Positions 34,291 through 42,795 are shown, counted from the first letter of the stretch. The stretch is DNA of 64,000 nucleotides from Gemmatimonadota bacterium (GCA_013002885.1 JABDLS010000058.1:1-64000), one strand, 5' to 3'. Notes: generated by a model not told the origin, from the sequence alone. Made by a program: numbers and translations.

Positions 34291-36117
34291 GTGCCCGTAG
34301 ACCGAGACAGGCTGAAGACCCTTCCCAGACGACCGGGCGTCTACCTCTTTCGCGACGAGCGGAAGCAGGTTCTGTATGTCGGGAAGGCCAAGTCACTGCG
34401 CCCCCGGATCCGGAGCTATTTCCGGAGGGAGGCGGATCTTTCAGCAAAGAACCGCGAGCTCGTCAGGCTCATCGACAGTGTCGAGACGATTGTCGTTGGC
34501 AGCGCCAGCGAAGCGCTGATTCTCGAAGCCAACCTCATCAAGGAGCATCGTCCGCGCTTCAACATCCTCATGCGGGACGACAAGAAGTACCCGTACATCA
34601 AGGTTACGGTCAGAGAGCCATTCCCACGGGTCTTCGTCACCCGTCGCGTGCGCAACGACGGAAGCCGTTACTACGGCCCATATACGTCGGTGGGACCCAT
34701 GCGCCAGGCATTGGAGGTCATCAAGCACCTTCATACGGTGCGCTCGTGCCGATACGACCTGCCGAAAGAGGGCCCCGAGCGGCCATGTCTGGACTACCAC
34801 ATCGGACGGTGCAAGGCGCCCTGCGTCGGCCTTCAGAGCGCAGAAGACTACCGGGGGATGATCGACGAGATCCTCCGGATTCTGGAAGGTGATACCGAGA
34901 GCCTCCGAGGCGAGATCGAGGAGAAGATGCGGGAAGCCTCAGCAGGCCTGGATTTCGAGCGGGCTGCGAGGATGCGCGACGTTCTGGCCGGGCTGGACAG
35001 CCTCGCTCGCCAGCAGCGGGTGCACAAAGCCCAAGGCGGAAATCTGGACGTCGTGGCCATCGCTCGGGATGGCGACCTGGCGGCCGGCGTAGTGATGAAG
35101 ATCCGCTCGGGGCTTCTTCTCGGTCGTGAGTCCCAGCGCTTCCAGAAGATCAAAGAGGAGTCGGATGAGGATCTTCTCGCATCCCTGGTTTCCCGTCACT
35201 ATCTCAGCTCGGGCGAGGCGGCCGCCGCCGACCCACCGAGGCAGGTGCTTCTGTCCCTGGACTTTCCCGATCGCGAGCTTCTCGGCGAGATCCTCACCGA
35301 AGCGACGGGACGTGCGGTGCCCGTGACGGTCCCTCGTCGGGGTGAGAAGCTCCGTCTCATCGAACTCGCGGCCCAAAACGCCCGACAGGTCCTGGAGGAT
35401 CGAGTGACTGCGTTGGCCTATGCAGCCGATCGTGCCGAGGAAGCGCTCTTCAGCCTCCAGGACGAGCTGGATCTCAAGGTCGTCCCACGTCTCATGGCAT
35501 GCTTCGACATCTCCCATACCCAAGGCACCGAGACCGTCGGGAGCGCCGTCGTCTTCGAGAACGGCGAGCCGAAACGCGCCGAGTATCGGCACATGCGCAT
35601 CAAAGGCGACTGGGGCAACGACGACTACCGGTCCATGGCCGAAGTCGTGCTCCGCTACTTCCGCCGGCGCATCGACGAGGAGCGGCCGATTCCTGATCTG
35701 GCGGTCATCGACGGGGGCAAGGGGCAGCTGTCTGCGGCGGTGGCCGCACTTCAAGAACTCGGGCTCGACGACGTCGCGGTCATCGCGCTGGCCAAGCGTG
35801 AAGAGGAGGTGTTCCAGCCAGGGCGGGCGGACCCGGTGCGCCTCGACCGACGCAACCGAGCCCTCCACCTTCTGCAGCGGATTCGCGACGAGGCCCATCG
35901 CTTCGCCGTCCGTTACAACCGGAAACTGAGGAGCAAGCGCACGCTCAAGAGCGATCTCGGCGACATCCCCGGTATCGGCCCTCAGCGACAGACGACGCTC
36001 CTCCGTCGGTTCGGGTCGGTGAAGGGAGTCCGGGAAGCGAGCAAGCAAGAGATCGCCCGGATTCCCGGCTTCTCCGAGGCGCTGGCGAGCCGGATCCTGA
36101 CGTACCTCGGGCGATGA
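34291..36117 (+). CDS. uvrC: Excinuclease ABC subunit C
   Basis: 608 aa from a GTG. Nucleotide excision repair nuclease. The N-terminal GIY-YIG domain (RPGVYLFRDERKQVLYVGKAKSLRPRI) makes the 3' cut. CxxY-type cluster segments (RPCLDYHIGRCKAPCVG) and a UVR motif for UvrB contact (~200-235) follow. The RNase H-like domain begins ACFDISHTQGTETVGS and makes the 5' cut. Two C-terminal helix-hairpin-helix repeats (LGDIPGIGPQRQTTLLRRFG; IARIPGFSEALASRIL) complete the protein, which is full length. Confidence 0.97.
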   Translation: MPVDRDRLKTLPRRPGVYLFRDERKQVLYVGKAKSLRPRIRSYFRREADLSAKNRELVRLIDSVETIVVGSASEALILEANLIKEHRPRFNILMRDDKKYPYIKVTVREPFPRVFVTRRVRNDGSRYYGPYTSVGPMRQALEVIKHLHTVRSCRYDLPKEGPERPCLDYHIGRCKAPCVGLQSAEDYRGMIDEILRILEGDTESLRGEIEEKMREASAGLDFERAARMRDVLAGLDSLARQQRVHKAQGGNLDVVAIARDGDLAAGVVMKIRSGLLLGRESQRFQKIKEESDEDLLASLVSRHYLSSGEAAAADPPRQVLLSLDFPDRELLGEILTEATGRAVPVTVPRRGEKLRLIELAAQNARQVLEDRVTALAYAADRAEEALFSLQDELDLKVVPRLMACFDISHTQGTETVGSAVVFENGEPKRAEYRHMRIKGDWGNDDYRSMAEVVLRYFRRRIDEERPIPDLAVIDGGKGQLSAAVAALQELGLDDVAVIALAKREEEVFQPGRADPVRLDRRNRALHLLQRIRDEAHRFAVRYNRKLRSKRTLKSDLGDIPGIGPQRQTTLLRRFGSVKGVREASKQEIARIPGFSEALASRILTYLGR

Positions 36118-36210
36118 GCGTGGGGCGGTCCCGAGAAGGTGGGCAGGGATCTTGCAACGTTTCGTCACCAGAGGGCGTATGACAGCTGTTCACGGTCCCC
36201 GATCCGGGCC

Positions 36211-36239
36211 TTGGCGCGTCATACGAGCCTTTCTAAGTT
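36211..36239 (+). promoter_or_regulatory. Predicted promoter of the TPR lipoprotein gene
   Basis: TTGGCG (36211-36216), a 17-base spacer and TAAGTT (36234-36239), followed 45 bases later by an ATG with a strong GGAGG site. It lies in the 166-base gap after uvrC, where a new transcription unit is expected. Confidence 0.55.
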
Positions 36240-36283
36240 ACTCGGTCTACCCAGCAATCATGATCCCAATGGAGGAAACCCGG

Positions 36284-37717
36284 ATGAAGATCCGTTACGG
36301 ACTCGTCCTGGCAATGACCCTCGGTCTCGGACTCGTCGGCTGTGCGTCCGGCGGGGGCGGGTCCGGAGGTGGCGGCCTGGATGCCATTCTCGCTCAGGGG
36401 GAAGGTACCGGCGAACCGCCGCGCGAGACCCCGAACACCGAAGCTGCCGAACAGGCCCTCGAGGCCGCCTCGGAAGCCGAAGAGAACGGCGACGATGCTC
36501 AGGCCCGCGTTCACTATCAGCAGGCCCTCGACGCCGCCAACGCGGCCGTTGCCGAAGACGGCACCAACCCGCTTGGCCATCGGCTTGCCGGATTGGCTGC
36601 GCTCGGCCTCGACGACTACGAAGCTGCGGGGAACCACTTCGATCGGGCCATCGAGCTGAGGCCCGTCTATGAGTTCCAACTCGTCGAGACTCGGGAGAAC
36701 GCGTGGATCGACCTCTATCAAGAGGCGACCCCGCACGTTCAATCCGGAGACTACGAGTCGGCCGTACCCTTCTTCGAGAATGCCGACGCCATATACCAGG
36801 GTCGCCCGGAGGCGATGCTTACGCTGGGTCAGATCTACGCTCAGCTCAGGCGGCACGACGAGTCCATCGAGAACATCGATGCAGCCCTCGATTTCCGTGA
36901 GTCCGAGATGTATTCCGTGGTCGACTCGACCACGCGGGCCGGATGGGACGAGCAGTTGGCGGACCTCCCCCTCCTGAAGGCCCAGGTGCTCGCCGATGCG
37001 GGCCGCTGGGAAGAGGCGGTCGTTCTTTACGAAGACCTCTCCGCCCAGAACCCGTCCGATGTCGAGCTAAAGCGAGGGCTCGCAGCCATCCTCATGGAGC
37101 TCGAGCGTCAGGACGAGGCGTTCGCCATCTATGATGAGATGATGAACATGCCCGGGCTGTCGCCGAGTGCCCTTTTCAGTATCGGCGTGGGGTTCTACCA
37201 AGGAAGTGAGTACGAACTTGCGGCCCAGGCCTTCAGTCGAGCGGCTGAGGTCAGCGTCAACGACCGTGATGCCCTGGAGATGTGGGCCCGCTCGCTACAG
37301 CTCGGTGAGATGTTCACAGAGGTGCCGGCGGTAGCGGATCGCTGGATCGAGCTGGATCCGAACAGCCAGAACGCATGGTTGATCCTGGCTCAGTCCGCCA
37401 ACCAGAGCGGCGACCAGGAGACCACACAGGAGGCGGTGCAGGCCGTAGAGGCTCTCGAGGTCTCTGTACAGGACCTCCAGATGACCCGCATTGCCAACGG
37501 CGGGGCCAGCATCACCGGCTCGCTCATCAACAAGACCCTCGACTCGGGCGCGTCGGTCACGATGCGCTTCACCTTCTACGACAACTCGGGATCGCCCATC
37601 GGGACGGTCACCGAGTCCATAACCGTCGGTGAGGTGGATATGGCGGAGGTCTTCCAGCTCCAGTTCGATTCGGCTGAGCAGGTCGGTGGCTACGGCTACC
37701 AGATGACCGTCGACTGA
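36284..37717 (+). CDS. TPR-repeat lipoprotein with C-terminal beta domain
   Basis: 477 aa. The signal peptide (MKIRYGLVLAMTLGLGLVGC) has an LVGC lipobox, then a Gly/Ser linker. Residues ~55-390 are tetratricopeptide-like repeats (ARVHYQQALDAANAAVAED, LAALGLDDYEAAGNHFDRAI, ALDFRESEM, AGRWEEAVVLYEDLSAQNP and more), a protein-protein scaffold. The last ~85 residues (VQDLQMTRIANGGASITGSL ... MRFTFYDNSG) look like an FxLYD-type beta-sandwich. The ATG at 36284 has GGAGG eight bases upstream; the longer ORF start at 36152 is rejected. Its partner is unknown. It is a single-gene unit between a promoter and a terminator. Confidence 0.85.
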   Translation: MKIRYGLVLAMTLGLGLVGCASGGGGSGGGGLDAILAQGEGTGEPPRETPNTEAAEQALEAASEAEENGDDAQARVHYQQALDAANAAVAEDGTNPLGHRLAGLAALGLDDYEAAGNHFDRAIELRPVYEFQLVETRENAWIDLYQEATPHVQSGDYESAVPFFENADAIYQGRPEAMLTLGQIYAQLRRHDESIENIDAALDFRESEMYSVVDSTTRAGWDEQLADLPLLKAQVLADAGRWEEAVVLYEDLSAQNPSDVELKRGLAAILMELERQDEAFAIYDEMMNMPGLSPSALFSIGVGFYQGSEYELAAQAFSRAAEVSVNDRDALEMWARSLQLGEMFTEVPAVADRWIELDPNSQNAWLILAQSANQSGDQETTQEAVQAVEALEVSVQDLQMTRIANGGASITGSLINKTLDSGASVTMRFTFYDNSGSPIGTVTESITVGEVDMAEVFQLQFDSAEQVGGYGYQMTVD

Positions 37718-37744
37718 TCCGGGCATTCAGTCTGGAAGGACATC

Positions 37745-37783
37745 GGGCGGTCCGGGCTTCGGCTCGGGCCGCCCGGTTTTCTT
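37745..37783 (+). terminator. Rho-independent terminator after the TPR lipoprotein
   Basis: The stem gggcggtccg / cgggccgccc (37745-37774, one G-U pair) with a short loop is followed by ggttttctt. It lies 28 bases after the stop codon. Confidence 0.88.
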
Positions 37784-37805
37784 GAATGCTGTCGCCGGAG
37801 AGCCA

Positions 37806-37833
37806 TTGTACTTCTTCGGGAGCCTTCTACATT
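37806..37833 (+). promoter_or_regulatory. Predicted tRNA-Gly promoter
   Basis: TTGTAC (37806-37811), a 16-base spacer and TACATT (37828-37833) end ten bases before the mature tRNA 5' end. Confidence 0.55.
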
Positions 37834-37843
37834 TCCTCCCCAC

Positions 37844-37916
37844 GCGGGAGTAGCTCAGTTGGTAGAGCATCAGCTTCCCAAGCTGAGGGTCGCCGGTTCG
37901 AGCCCGGTCTCCCGCT
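37844..37916 (+). tRNA. tRNA-Gly (anticodon CCC)
   Basis: A complete cloverleaf: acceptor gcgggag/ctcccgc, D-arm gctcagttggtagagc, anticodon stem tcagc/gctga with loop ttcccaa (anticodon CCC, reads GGG codons), and T-arm gccgg-ttcgagc-ccggt, then discriminator T. The 3' CCA is not encoded. A hairpin follows 15 bases later. A degenerate copy of its last ~25 bases is found at 38991-39015. Confidence 0.95.
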
Positions 37917-37930
37917 CTTAGGAAACGGAA

Positions 37931-37956
37931 AGCCCAGCAACCACGTTGCTGGGCTT
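37931..37956. terminator. Bidirectional terminator between tRNA-Gly and the convergent 92-aa gene
   Basis: A perfect 10-bp stem agcccagcaa/ttgctgggct with a 5-base loop. On the + strand it is followed by tcatcgttg; on the - strand by ttccgttt, which is a better T-run. It lies between convergent transcription units. Confidence 0.75.
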
Positions 37957-38008
37957 CATCGTTGCCATTCAGGGCGGACGTTGCGGATGTCGTCCGGAAC
38001 TCGCCGAC

Positions 38009-38287
38009 TCAGGCGCCCTCTACCGAGTCGGCCTCGCCCGATGCGGCCTGGCCCTTCTCGAGGAGTTTCTCGCTGAAGTCGACGCGTTCGCTGAGCCGCT
38101 TCACATGTTCTTCGAGCTCGCGGATTCGTTCGTCGGCATAGTCGGGGTCGCTACCACCCTGTTCGAGCCGTGCCCACTCGAGCTTGGAGGCGAGCTTCGC
38201 TTTGTAGGCGCGAAGCAGGACAATGCCGATCCCGACCGCGCCCGAGCTCAAGAACAGGGCGAACGTTCCGATCCCATCCCAATCCAT
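38009..38287 (-). CDS. Small single-pass membrane protein with coiled coil (paralogue-like)
   Basis: 92 aa. One membrane segment near the N-terminus (FALFLSSGAVGIGIVLLRAY) and a C-terminal coiled coil (DERIRELEEHVKRLSERVDFSEKLLEKGQ). The layout and part of the sequence match the 94-aa protein at 32360-32644. PspB-like membrane stress adaptors have similar architecture, but I cannot assign it. It lies 80 bases downstream of the VOC gene on the same strand, with a purine-rich site before the ATG. Confidence 0.7.
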   Translation of the reverse strand: MDWDGIGTFALFLSSGAVGIGIVLLRAYKAKLASKLEWARLEQGGSDPDYADERIRELEEHVKRLSERVDFSEKLLEKGQAASGEADSVEGA

Positions 38288-38367
38288 TATCCATTCTCTC
38301 TTCTAGCGGGTGCCTTCACCTGTGCGTCAACGTACGTTTTGGCCGCCTGAACGGGTTCGCAGGGTCG

Positions 38368-38847
38368 TCAGATCACTGCATCAGGCGGCGGTAGCTGCTC
38401 CGGGTCCAGGAAGAGAAGCTCGATCGGGCTTCCGATCTCTGGAAACTCGAAGTAGGCGAAGTCGAACACGTCCCCGCCGCTCCATTCCTGGAGCATGGTC
38501 CGTCCATCCCCGAGCAATGCAGCCTTCGCCTCCCGCACCGCCTCCATGGTCGGGTAGACCATGCACGTGTGGTGGAAGCCGTTGCCGTACTGCTCGAGGT
38601 GTTCATCGTAAACACTCCTACCGGAGTGCGGCGTGATCAACTCATAGGTGCCGCCGCCCACTTCCGTGAGCGCGACGCGGAAGGAGAACTGCCGCTCGAC
38701 TCCTCGCACCGTCGACCGCTCGGGCTCGATGGTAAAGACGTTCCACGGGCCAATTCCAAGCGAATCCGAGAGAGCTCGGGCCGCCGCTTCCAGGTCCCGA
38801 ACGACGAAGCAGGTGTGGTGCAAGGCGACGGGGACGGGTCTGGTCAC
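38368..38847 (-). CDS. VOC (glyoxalase-like) superfamily protein
   Basis: 159 aa from a GTG. Two beta-alpha-beta-beta-beta modules are visible. The first starts LHHTCFVVRDLEAAARALSD and includes GGGTYELITPHSG. The second starts NGFHHTCMVYPTMEAVREAK and ends IGSPIELLFLD. The paired HHTC segments and the two Glu-containing strands are the metal-binding positions seen in methylmalonyl-CoA epimerase-like and dioxygenase-like VOC proteins. The substrate is unknown. It is flanked by tRNA-Gly on one side and the tRNA-like remnant on the other. Confidence 0.82.
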   Translation of the reverse strand: MTRPVPVALHHTCFVVRDLEAAARALSDSLGIGPWNVFTIEPERSTVRGVERQFSFRVALTEVGGGTYELITPHSGRSVYDEHLEQYGNGFHHTCMVYPTMEAVREAKAALLGDGRTMLQEWSGGDVFDFAYFEFPEIGSPIELLFLDPEQLPPPDAVI

Positions 38848-38990
38848 GGGGGCATTCCTGGTTTGGGAAAGGACGGTCTGTTCCGGTGGTGAGCCAGCAT
38901 ACGGGAGTCAAACGCATCGCACCACGTTGGGGTCCATGGCCGGGTCATAGCGTGCGGCGGCTCCTCCCGCCAGGTTCACATCGTCACAAC

Positions 38991-39015
38991 CCGTTCGAGC
39001 CTGGTCTACCGCTCT
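38991..39015 (+). repeat. Degenerate copy of the tRNA-Gly 3' end
   Basis: ccgttcgagcctggtctaccgctct matches the last T-arm and acceptor part of the tRNA-Gly gene (37893-37918) except for two substitutions and one missing base. It begins 1.1 kb downstream, in the same orientation, and abuts dsbB. No D-arm or anticodon arm precedes it, so it is not a functional tRNA. Such a pair resembles the att sites left by tRNA-targeted integration. Confidence 0.65.
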
Positions 39016-39032
39016 GGAGGTCGAGGACTGCA

Positions 39033-39575
39033 GTGGTGCTCTACGTGACCGTCACGACCGGACTAGCGGTGCTCGCGCTCGTTGCCATCGGGTTAGCCGT
39101 GGGGTTGGGCGTATCCCTCCTGTCCCCGGCCGGACATTCGGCTCTGGAGCGGACATTCGGTGCTCGACCGGGTCACCTCGTCGCTTGGGCCTGGATCGCC
39201 TCCATTCTGGCCACGGCGGGCAGCCTCTACCTGTCTGAGGTCATGAATTTCGCCCCATGCGCGCTGTGCTGGTATCAGCGCATCGCGATGTATCCCCTCG
39301 TCGTCGTGCTGGGGGTCGGCATCGTGACCGGCGATCTCGGGGTTTGGCGGTATTCGGTGCCCCTGGCAGGCATCGGCCTCGCCATCGCCGTCTACCATAT
39401 CGTGATCCAGTGGCAGCCGACGCTGGACGCGGGGGTGTGCGCGGTGGGCGTTCCTTGCACGGCCCGGTATGTAGCCGTCTGGGGCTTCGTCTCGATTCCC
39501 ACGATGGCGGCTTCGGCCTTCGCCCTCATCCTCGCGACGATGGGGGTCCTGCGCTTCCTCGGGGAACGAAGGTGA
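39033..39575 (+). CDS. dsbB: Disulfide bond formation protein B
   Basis: 180 aa, four membrane segments. It reoxidises periplasmic DsbA with quinone. The first loop has the active-site pair in NFAPCALCWYQRIAMYPL and the second has the pair CAVGVPC. The N-terminal extra helix (YVTVTTGLAVLALVAIGLAVG) is longer than in E. coli DsbB. The GTG at 39033 (or 39036) has GAGG six bases upstream; the longer ORF to 38886 covers the tRNA-like remnant and is rejected. No dsbA lies nearby. Confidence 0.9.
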   Translation: MVLYVTVTTGLAVLALVAIGLAVGLGVSLLSPAGHSALERTFGARPGHLVAWAWIASILATAGSLYLSEVMNFAPCALCWYQRIAMYPLVVVLGVGIVTGDLGVWRYSVPLAGIGLAIAVYHIVIQWQPTLDAGVCAVGVPCTARYVAVWGFVSIPTMAASAFALILATMGVLRFLGERR

Positions 39576-39584
39576 GGCGGGCCG

Positions 39585-41297
39585 TCACACCGTCTCGAAC
39601 AGCTGGTCGAAGCGCTCTCGCTGAGCGACGCTGCCGAGGGTCACGAGCTCCACTCCCTCATCCAACCTGTAATCGGCGCCAGGTCCGCTGACGACGGTAC
39701 CGCCACGATCGGCGGCGATGACGATGAGCCCGGTCTTGGCCGTGATATCCGCGTCTCCCAGTCGCTTCCGCCTCAGCGCCGGCGGAACGGAGATGTAGAA
39801 GAGACTCATCTCCTCGCCGAGGACGGTGGCCTCCCTGCCGCGGACAATGGCGAAGATGGTCTGGACTCCGAAGGAGGCGTAGCTCAGGACGAAGTCCGCG
39901 CCCGCTCGCTGAATGGCGTGGACGTTCCGCTTGTGGGTAACGCGCGTCAGGATTCGAGCGTCGGGATTGAGACGACGGCAGTAGACCGTGAGATACACGT
40001 TCATGGCGTCGTCGTGGGTGGTGAGTAGTACCGACGGTGTGTCGGCGATTCCCGCCCGGTCCAGCACGGCGCGATCCGCCGCGTCTCCAATGAACAGCTT
40101 GTCGGGGATCCCTACGATCTTGGGCTCGAGGTCAGCGTTTCGTTCGACGATGTGGACCGGAATTCCACGCTCCTTCAGGGCACGCCCGGCAGCACGCCCG
40201 ACCTTGCCCCCTCCGATGATGAGGACGGGATTGGGATTGGCGTCGTAGATTGCGAGGACTTCATCGAGCTCGCGTAGTTGATCTTCCGACCCCACGACCA
40301 ATGGCACGCAGAGAGGGCTCAGCGGTTCGTCGGGGTCCACGGGGTGGAGGGTTCCTCCGCGCCAAACGGCGGCTACGCTGACGCCGGTGAAGTCGGTGAG
40401 CCCCACTTCCCGCAACGAACGGTTCTGAAGCGGCGTGTCGTGCACGGGGAACTCGGCCAGGGTCAGATTGAGCGCTCGACCGATGCGGTTGGCGTGGGCA
40501 CTTCCCCAGCGGACCCGGTTGGCGAGGTGCTCGCCCAGTTGGGCCGGTAGCTGGAGCACGTGGTTCGCCCCGCTGAGCTCGAGGACGTCCACGGAGTCGA
40601 CGACATCGGCGAGGGCAACGACGGGGACTGTCTCGGAGATCTCCCGGACGGTGAGCACGATGTTCGAGTTCACCGTGTCCGAGGCATTGGCGACCACGAG
40701 GCGTGCGCGCTCGGCCCCTGCGCGCCGGAAGGTCTCCACCGAGTCGACGTCCCCGGCGACGACGGGCAGCCCACTGTCGTGCATGGTCATTGCAACGTCG
40801 GCGTCGGGCTCGATGATGTACGCGGAGATGTCCACGAGCTCGAGCCGTCGCACGAGGCCTACCGCGATAGGGTCGTCATTGCAGATGAGTACGTGCCCGG
40901 ACACATCGTCGGGTACCCGGCGCAGACGCTCAGCCCGATTGCGGGCTCGCTCTTCCAGCCAGGGGGCGTATACGAGCTGGATGAAGAGAAAGGGGAGGAT
41001 GATGAGGAGCATCACCACGCCGGTGAGGAGCACGACGGAGCTGAAGGCGTACCCGAGGTCCGAGTGGAAGGTGATGTCCCCGAAGCCCAAAGTGCTCATC
41101 ACGGTGAGCGCCCAGTAGATTCCGGTGAACCAACTGTGGTCCTGCCCCTCCCACGCCATGATGACGTGGAAGATCCACGCGTAGAGCAGAATGAACGACA
41201 CCAGGAGGGCGATGTACCGCGCGAAGGGCGCGATACGCTTCCGCATCTTGCCACCGCCGGCTACGAGTGTGGCGAGTTGTGAGCTGATGGTCTTCAT
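39585..41297 (-). CDS. Potassium channel with two RCK (TrkA-type) modules
   Basis: 570 aa. The N-terminal pore domain has two membrane helices around the selectivity filter (WALTVMSTLGFGDITF). Then comes RCK module 1 (HVLICNDDPIAVGLVRRLE, followed by a TrkA-C-like part) and RCK module 2 (PVLIIGGGKVGRAAGRALKERG, a Rossmann NAD-type GxGxxG loop, and a final TrkA-C-like domain). Conductance should be gated by a nucleotide or ion bound to the RCK ring. It is convergent with dsbB (9 bases apart) and divergent from rsmD. Confidence 0.9.
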   Translation of the reverse strand: MKTISSQLATLVAGGGKMRKRIAPFARYIALLVSFILLYAWIFHVIMAWEGQDHSWFTGIYWALTVMSTLGFGDITFHSDLGYAFSSVVLLTGVVMLLIILPFLFIQLVYAPWLEERARNRAERLRRVPDDVSGHVLICNDDPIAVGLVRRLELVDISAYIIEPDADVAMTMHDSGLPVVAGDVDSVETFRRAGAERARLVVANASDTVNSNIVLTVREISETVPVVALADVVDSVDVLELSGANHVLQLPAQLGEHLANRVRWGSAHANRIGRALNLTLAEFPVHDTPLQNRSLREVGLTDFTGVSVAAVWRGGTLHPVDPDEPLSPLCVPLVVGSEDQLRELDEVLAIYDANPNPVLIIGGGKVGRAAGRALKERGIPVHIVERNADLEPKIVGIPDKLFIGDAADRAVLDRAGIADTPSVLLTTHDDAMNVYLTVYCRRLNPDARILTRVTHKRNVHAIQRAGADFVLSYASFGVQTIFAIVRGREATVLGEEMSLFYISVPPALRRKRLGDADITAKTGLIVIAADRGGTVVSGPGADYRLDEGVELVTLGSVAQRERFDQLFETV

Positions 41298-41361
41298 TTA
41301 GATGTGCTGGAGGGACCAGTCGACACTCGCGAATGTCCACAACCGGCGGTGAAGGGGCAAC

Positions 41362-41877
41362 ATGAGGATCGTGAAAGGGAAGTGGGCGGGTCGGGATCTC
41401 ACGTCTCCCGGCGGATCGGTCCGCCCCACGGCCGAAGCGGTGCGAAGTGGTTGGCTCGACCTCCTCGCTGGGGAGTTGGAGGGTGCGAGCGTCCTGGACC
41501 TGTTCGCGGGTACCGGGGCTGTCGGCCTCGAGGCCCTTTCGCGAGGGGCACGCTCAGTGGACTTCGTAGAGAACGGCCCGGCAGCCCTTCACGCGCTCAA
41601 GGCGAATGTCGCGGCGCTGCGAGCCAAGCGACGAATCCGGATCTTCAAGCGAGACGCCATCCCTTTCGTCGAGCGCCTGGAGGACGGTGCCTACGACATC
41701 GCGGTCGCAGACCCTCCATACGGCTCGGCGAAGCTCGACCGCGTCCTGAGGGCATGGCATGGCGTCCACTTCGCGGAGATCCTGGCTTTCGAACACGCTA
41801 AGGACCATCTGGTGGACGGGAAGGGGAAGATGTACGACTTCGGCGGCTCGACGCGGATCACCATCATTCGCCGCTAG
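41362..41877 (+). CDS. rsmD: 16S rRNA (guanine966-N2)-methyltransferase RsmD
   Basis: 171 aa. MRIVKGKWAGRDLTSP then RPTAEAVRSGWLDLL is the RsmD N-terminus. SAM motif I is VLDLFAGTGAVGLEALSRGA, and the catalytic motif appears as VADPPYGS (DPPY). It modifies G966 of 16S rRNA. It is slightly short at the N-terminus compared with E. coli but complete in its core. It lies 64 bases from the divergent K+ channel gene. Confidence 0.93.
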   Translation: MRIVKGKWAGRDLTSPGGSVRPTAEAVRSGWLDLLAGELEGASVLDLFAGTGAVGLEALSRGARSVDFVENGPAALHALKANVAALRAKRRIRIFKRDAIPFVERLEDGAYDIAVADPPYGSAKLDRVLRAWHGVHFAEILAFEHAKDHLVDGKGKMYDFGGSTRITIIRR

Positions 41878-41998
41878 GCCGGACCTCCCTGCGACCTCCG
41901 CGGACATTGCCTCGCCCGGGTTCGCGTTGCACCGTCGGCGTGTACAGGTCGTCTGCCTGCTACGTCACTACCTCAGGACGTCAATCGGGAGGAGCGGG

Positions 41999-42400
41999 AT
42001 GCTCGGTCGGATCGTGGCCCTGGCCATCGTCGTATTCGCAGGAGCCTGTGCCGCGGGGGCCGGTGGCAGCGGCGGAGTCCCCGCCGAAGAAGTGGAGATC
42101 GTCTCCGGGGCCGAGGTCCTGGAGTACACCAACATCCACACGGCTCTCCGGGAGCTTCGCCCGTCGTGGGTTCGGCGGGCGCGGGAGGTGTTTATCGATC
42201 GGGAGTTCGCCGGCGACATCAACCTGTTGCGTCGCAGCTTCAGCGATGAGATCAGATACATCGAGTTGGTCCCGGCGCGGGACGTTGTGCGCACGTTCGG
42301 ACCGTGTCAGGCTCCCGACGGGACCGGCGTCATCGACACTCCGCGGGACCCCCAATGCGGCACGCGTCCGGTGATCCACATCGTCCGATATCGTCCGTGA
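41999..42400 (+). CDS. Small predicted lipoprotein
   Basis: 133 aa. MLGRIVALAIVVFAGAC has a lipobox (AGAC). The mature part contains TNIHTALRELRPSWVRRA and ends with RPVIHIVRYRP, with a Cys pair (GPCQAPDG ... DPQCGT) that could form a disulfide. The pattern is seen in many short lipoproteins of Gemmatimonadota-like genomes; no family function is known to me. GGGAGGAG lies just before the ATG. The stop overlaps the next GTG (GTGA). Confidence 0.72.
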   Translation: MLGRIVALAIVVFAGACAAGAGGSGGVPAEEVEIVSGAEVLEYTNIHTALRELRPSWVRRAREVFIDREFAGDINLLRRSFSDEIRYIELVPARDVVRTFGPCQAPDGTGVIDTPRDPQCGTRPVIHIVRYRP

Positions 42401-42786
42401 CGGCGTCGACTCGAGGGGGGACTGGTCGCCCGTTTCACGCGGCCGTGTGCGTCGCCGTGGTGGCGGCCACCGGTGCTTGTGGGTCGTCGCCGCAGGGCGA
42501 CCCGCAGCCTGTCGTCTCACCGTTCGCCGAAGGACAACTCGTCCGGGCCAGCGTCAGAGAGAACGTGACCGCTTGTGAGGTCGATGCGGTCTGCTACCTG
42601 GTCTTGCAGTACTCCGATACGACGATCATGGCGATCTACGGAACCGGGGAGCGGCCGGCCCCACCGTGCTCCATCAGCGTAGAGACGTCGGACGTGGCCT
42701 TCGGGACGTCGCGCGGAGACGTCGTGCAGGTTCGGGTCTCCGAATGCGAGGGCGAAGGACTGTTCATCGAGGAAATCCGGCCGTGA
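42397..42786 (+). CDS. Small predicted lipoprotein, coupled to the preceding gene
   Basis: 129 aa from a GTG that overlaps the previous stop. The signal peptide (FHAAVCVAVVAATGAC) ends in a TGAC lipobox. The mature domain has four Cys residues (NVTACEVDAVCYLVLQ, APPCSISV, VSECEGEGLF) and beta-type sequence. Coupling and similar size suggest it works with the lipoprotein upstream. Function unknown. Confidence 0.68.
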   Translation: MTASTRGGTGRPFHAAVCVAVVAATGACGSSPQGDPQPVVSPFAEGQLVRASVRENVTACEVDAVCYLVLQYSDTTIMAIYGTGERPAPPCSISVETSDVAFGTSRGDVVQVRVSECEGEGLFIEEIRP

Positions 42787-42795
42787 CGGCGGCCG

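Noticed and set aside
37917-38990. A working mobile element between the tRNA-Gly and its partial copy
   Set aside because: No integrase, transposase or inverted repeats are present; only a footprint can be argued.
38886-39032. Longer dsbB start at 38886
   Set aside because: The extra 49 residues are Arg/Pro/His-rich and overlap the tRNA-like remnant; GAGG lies six bases before the GTG at 39033.
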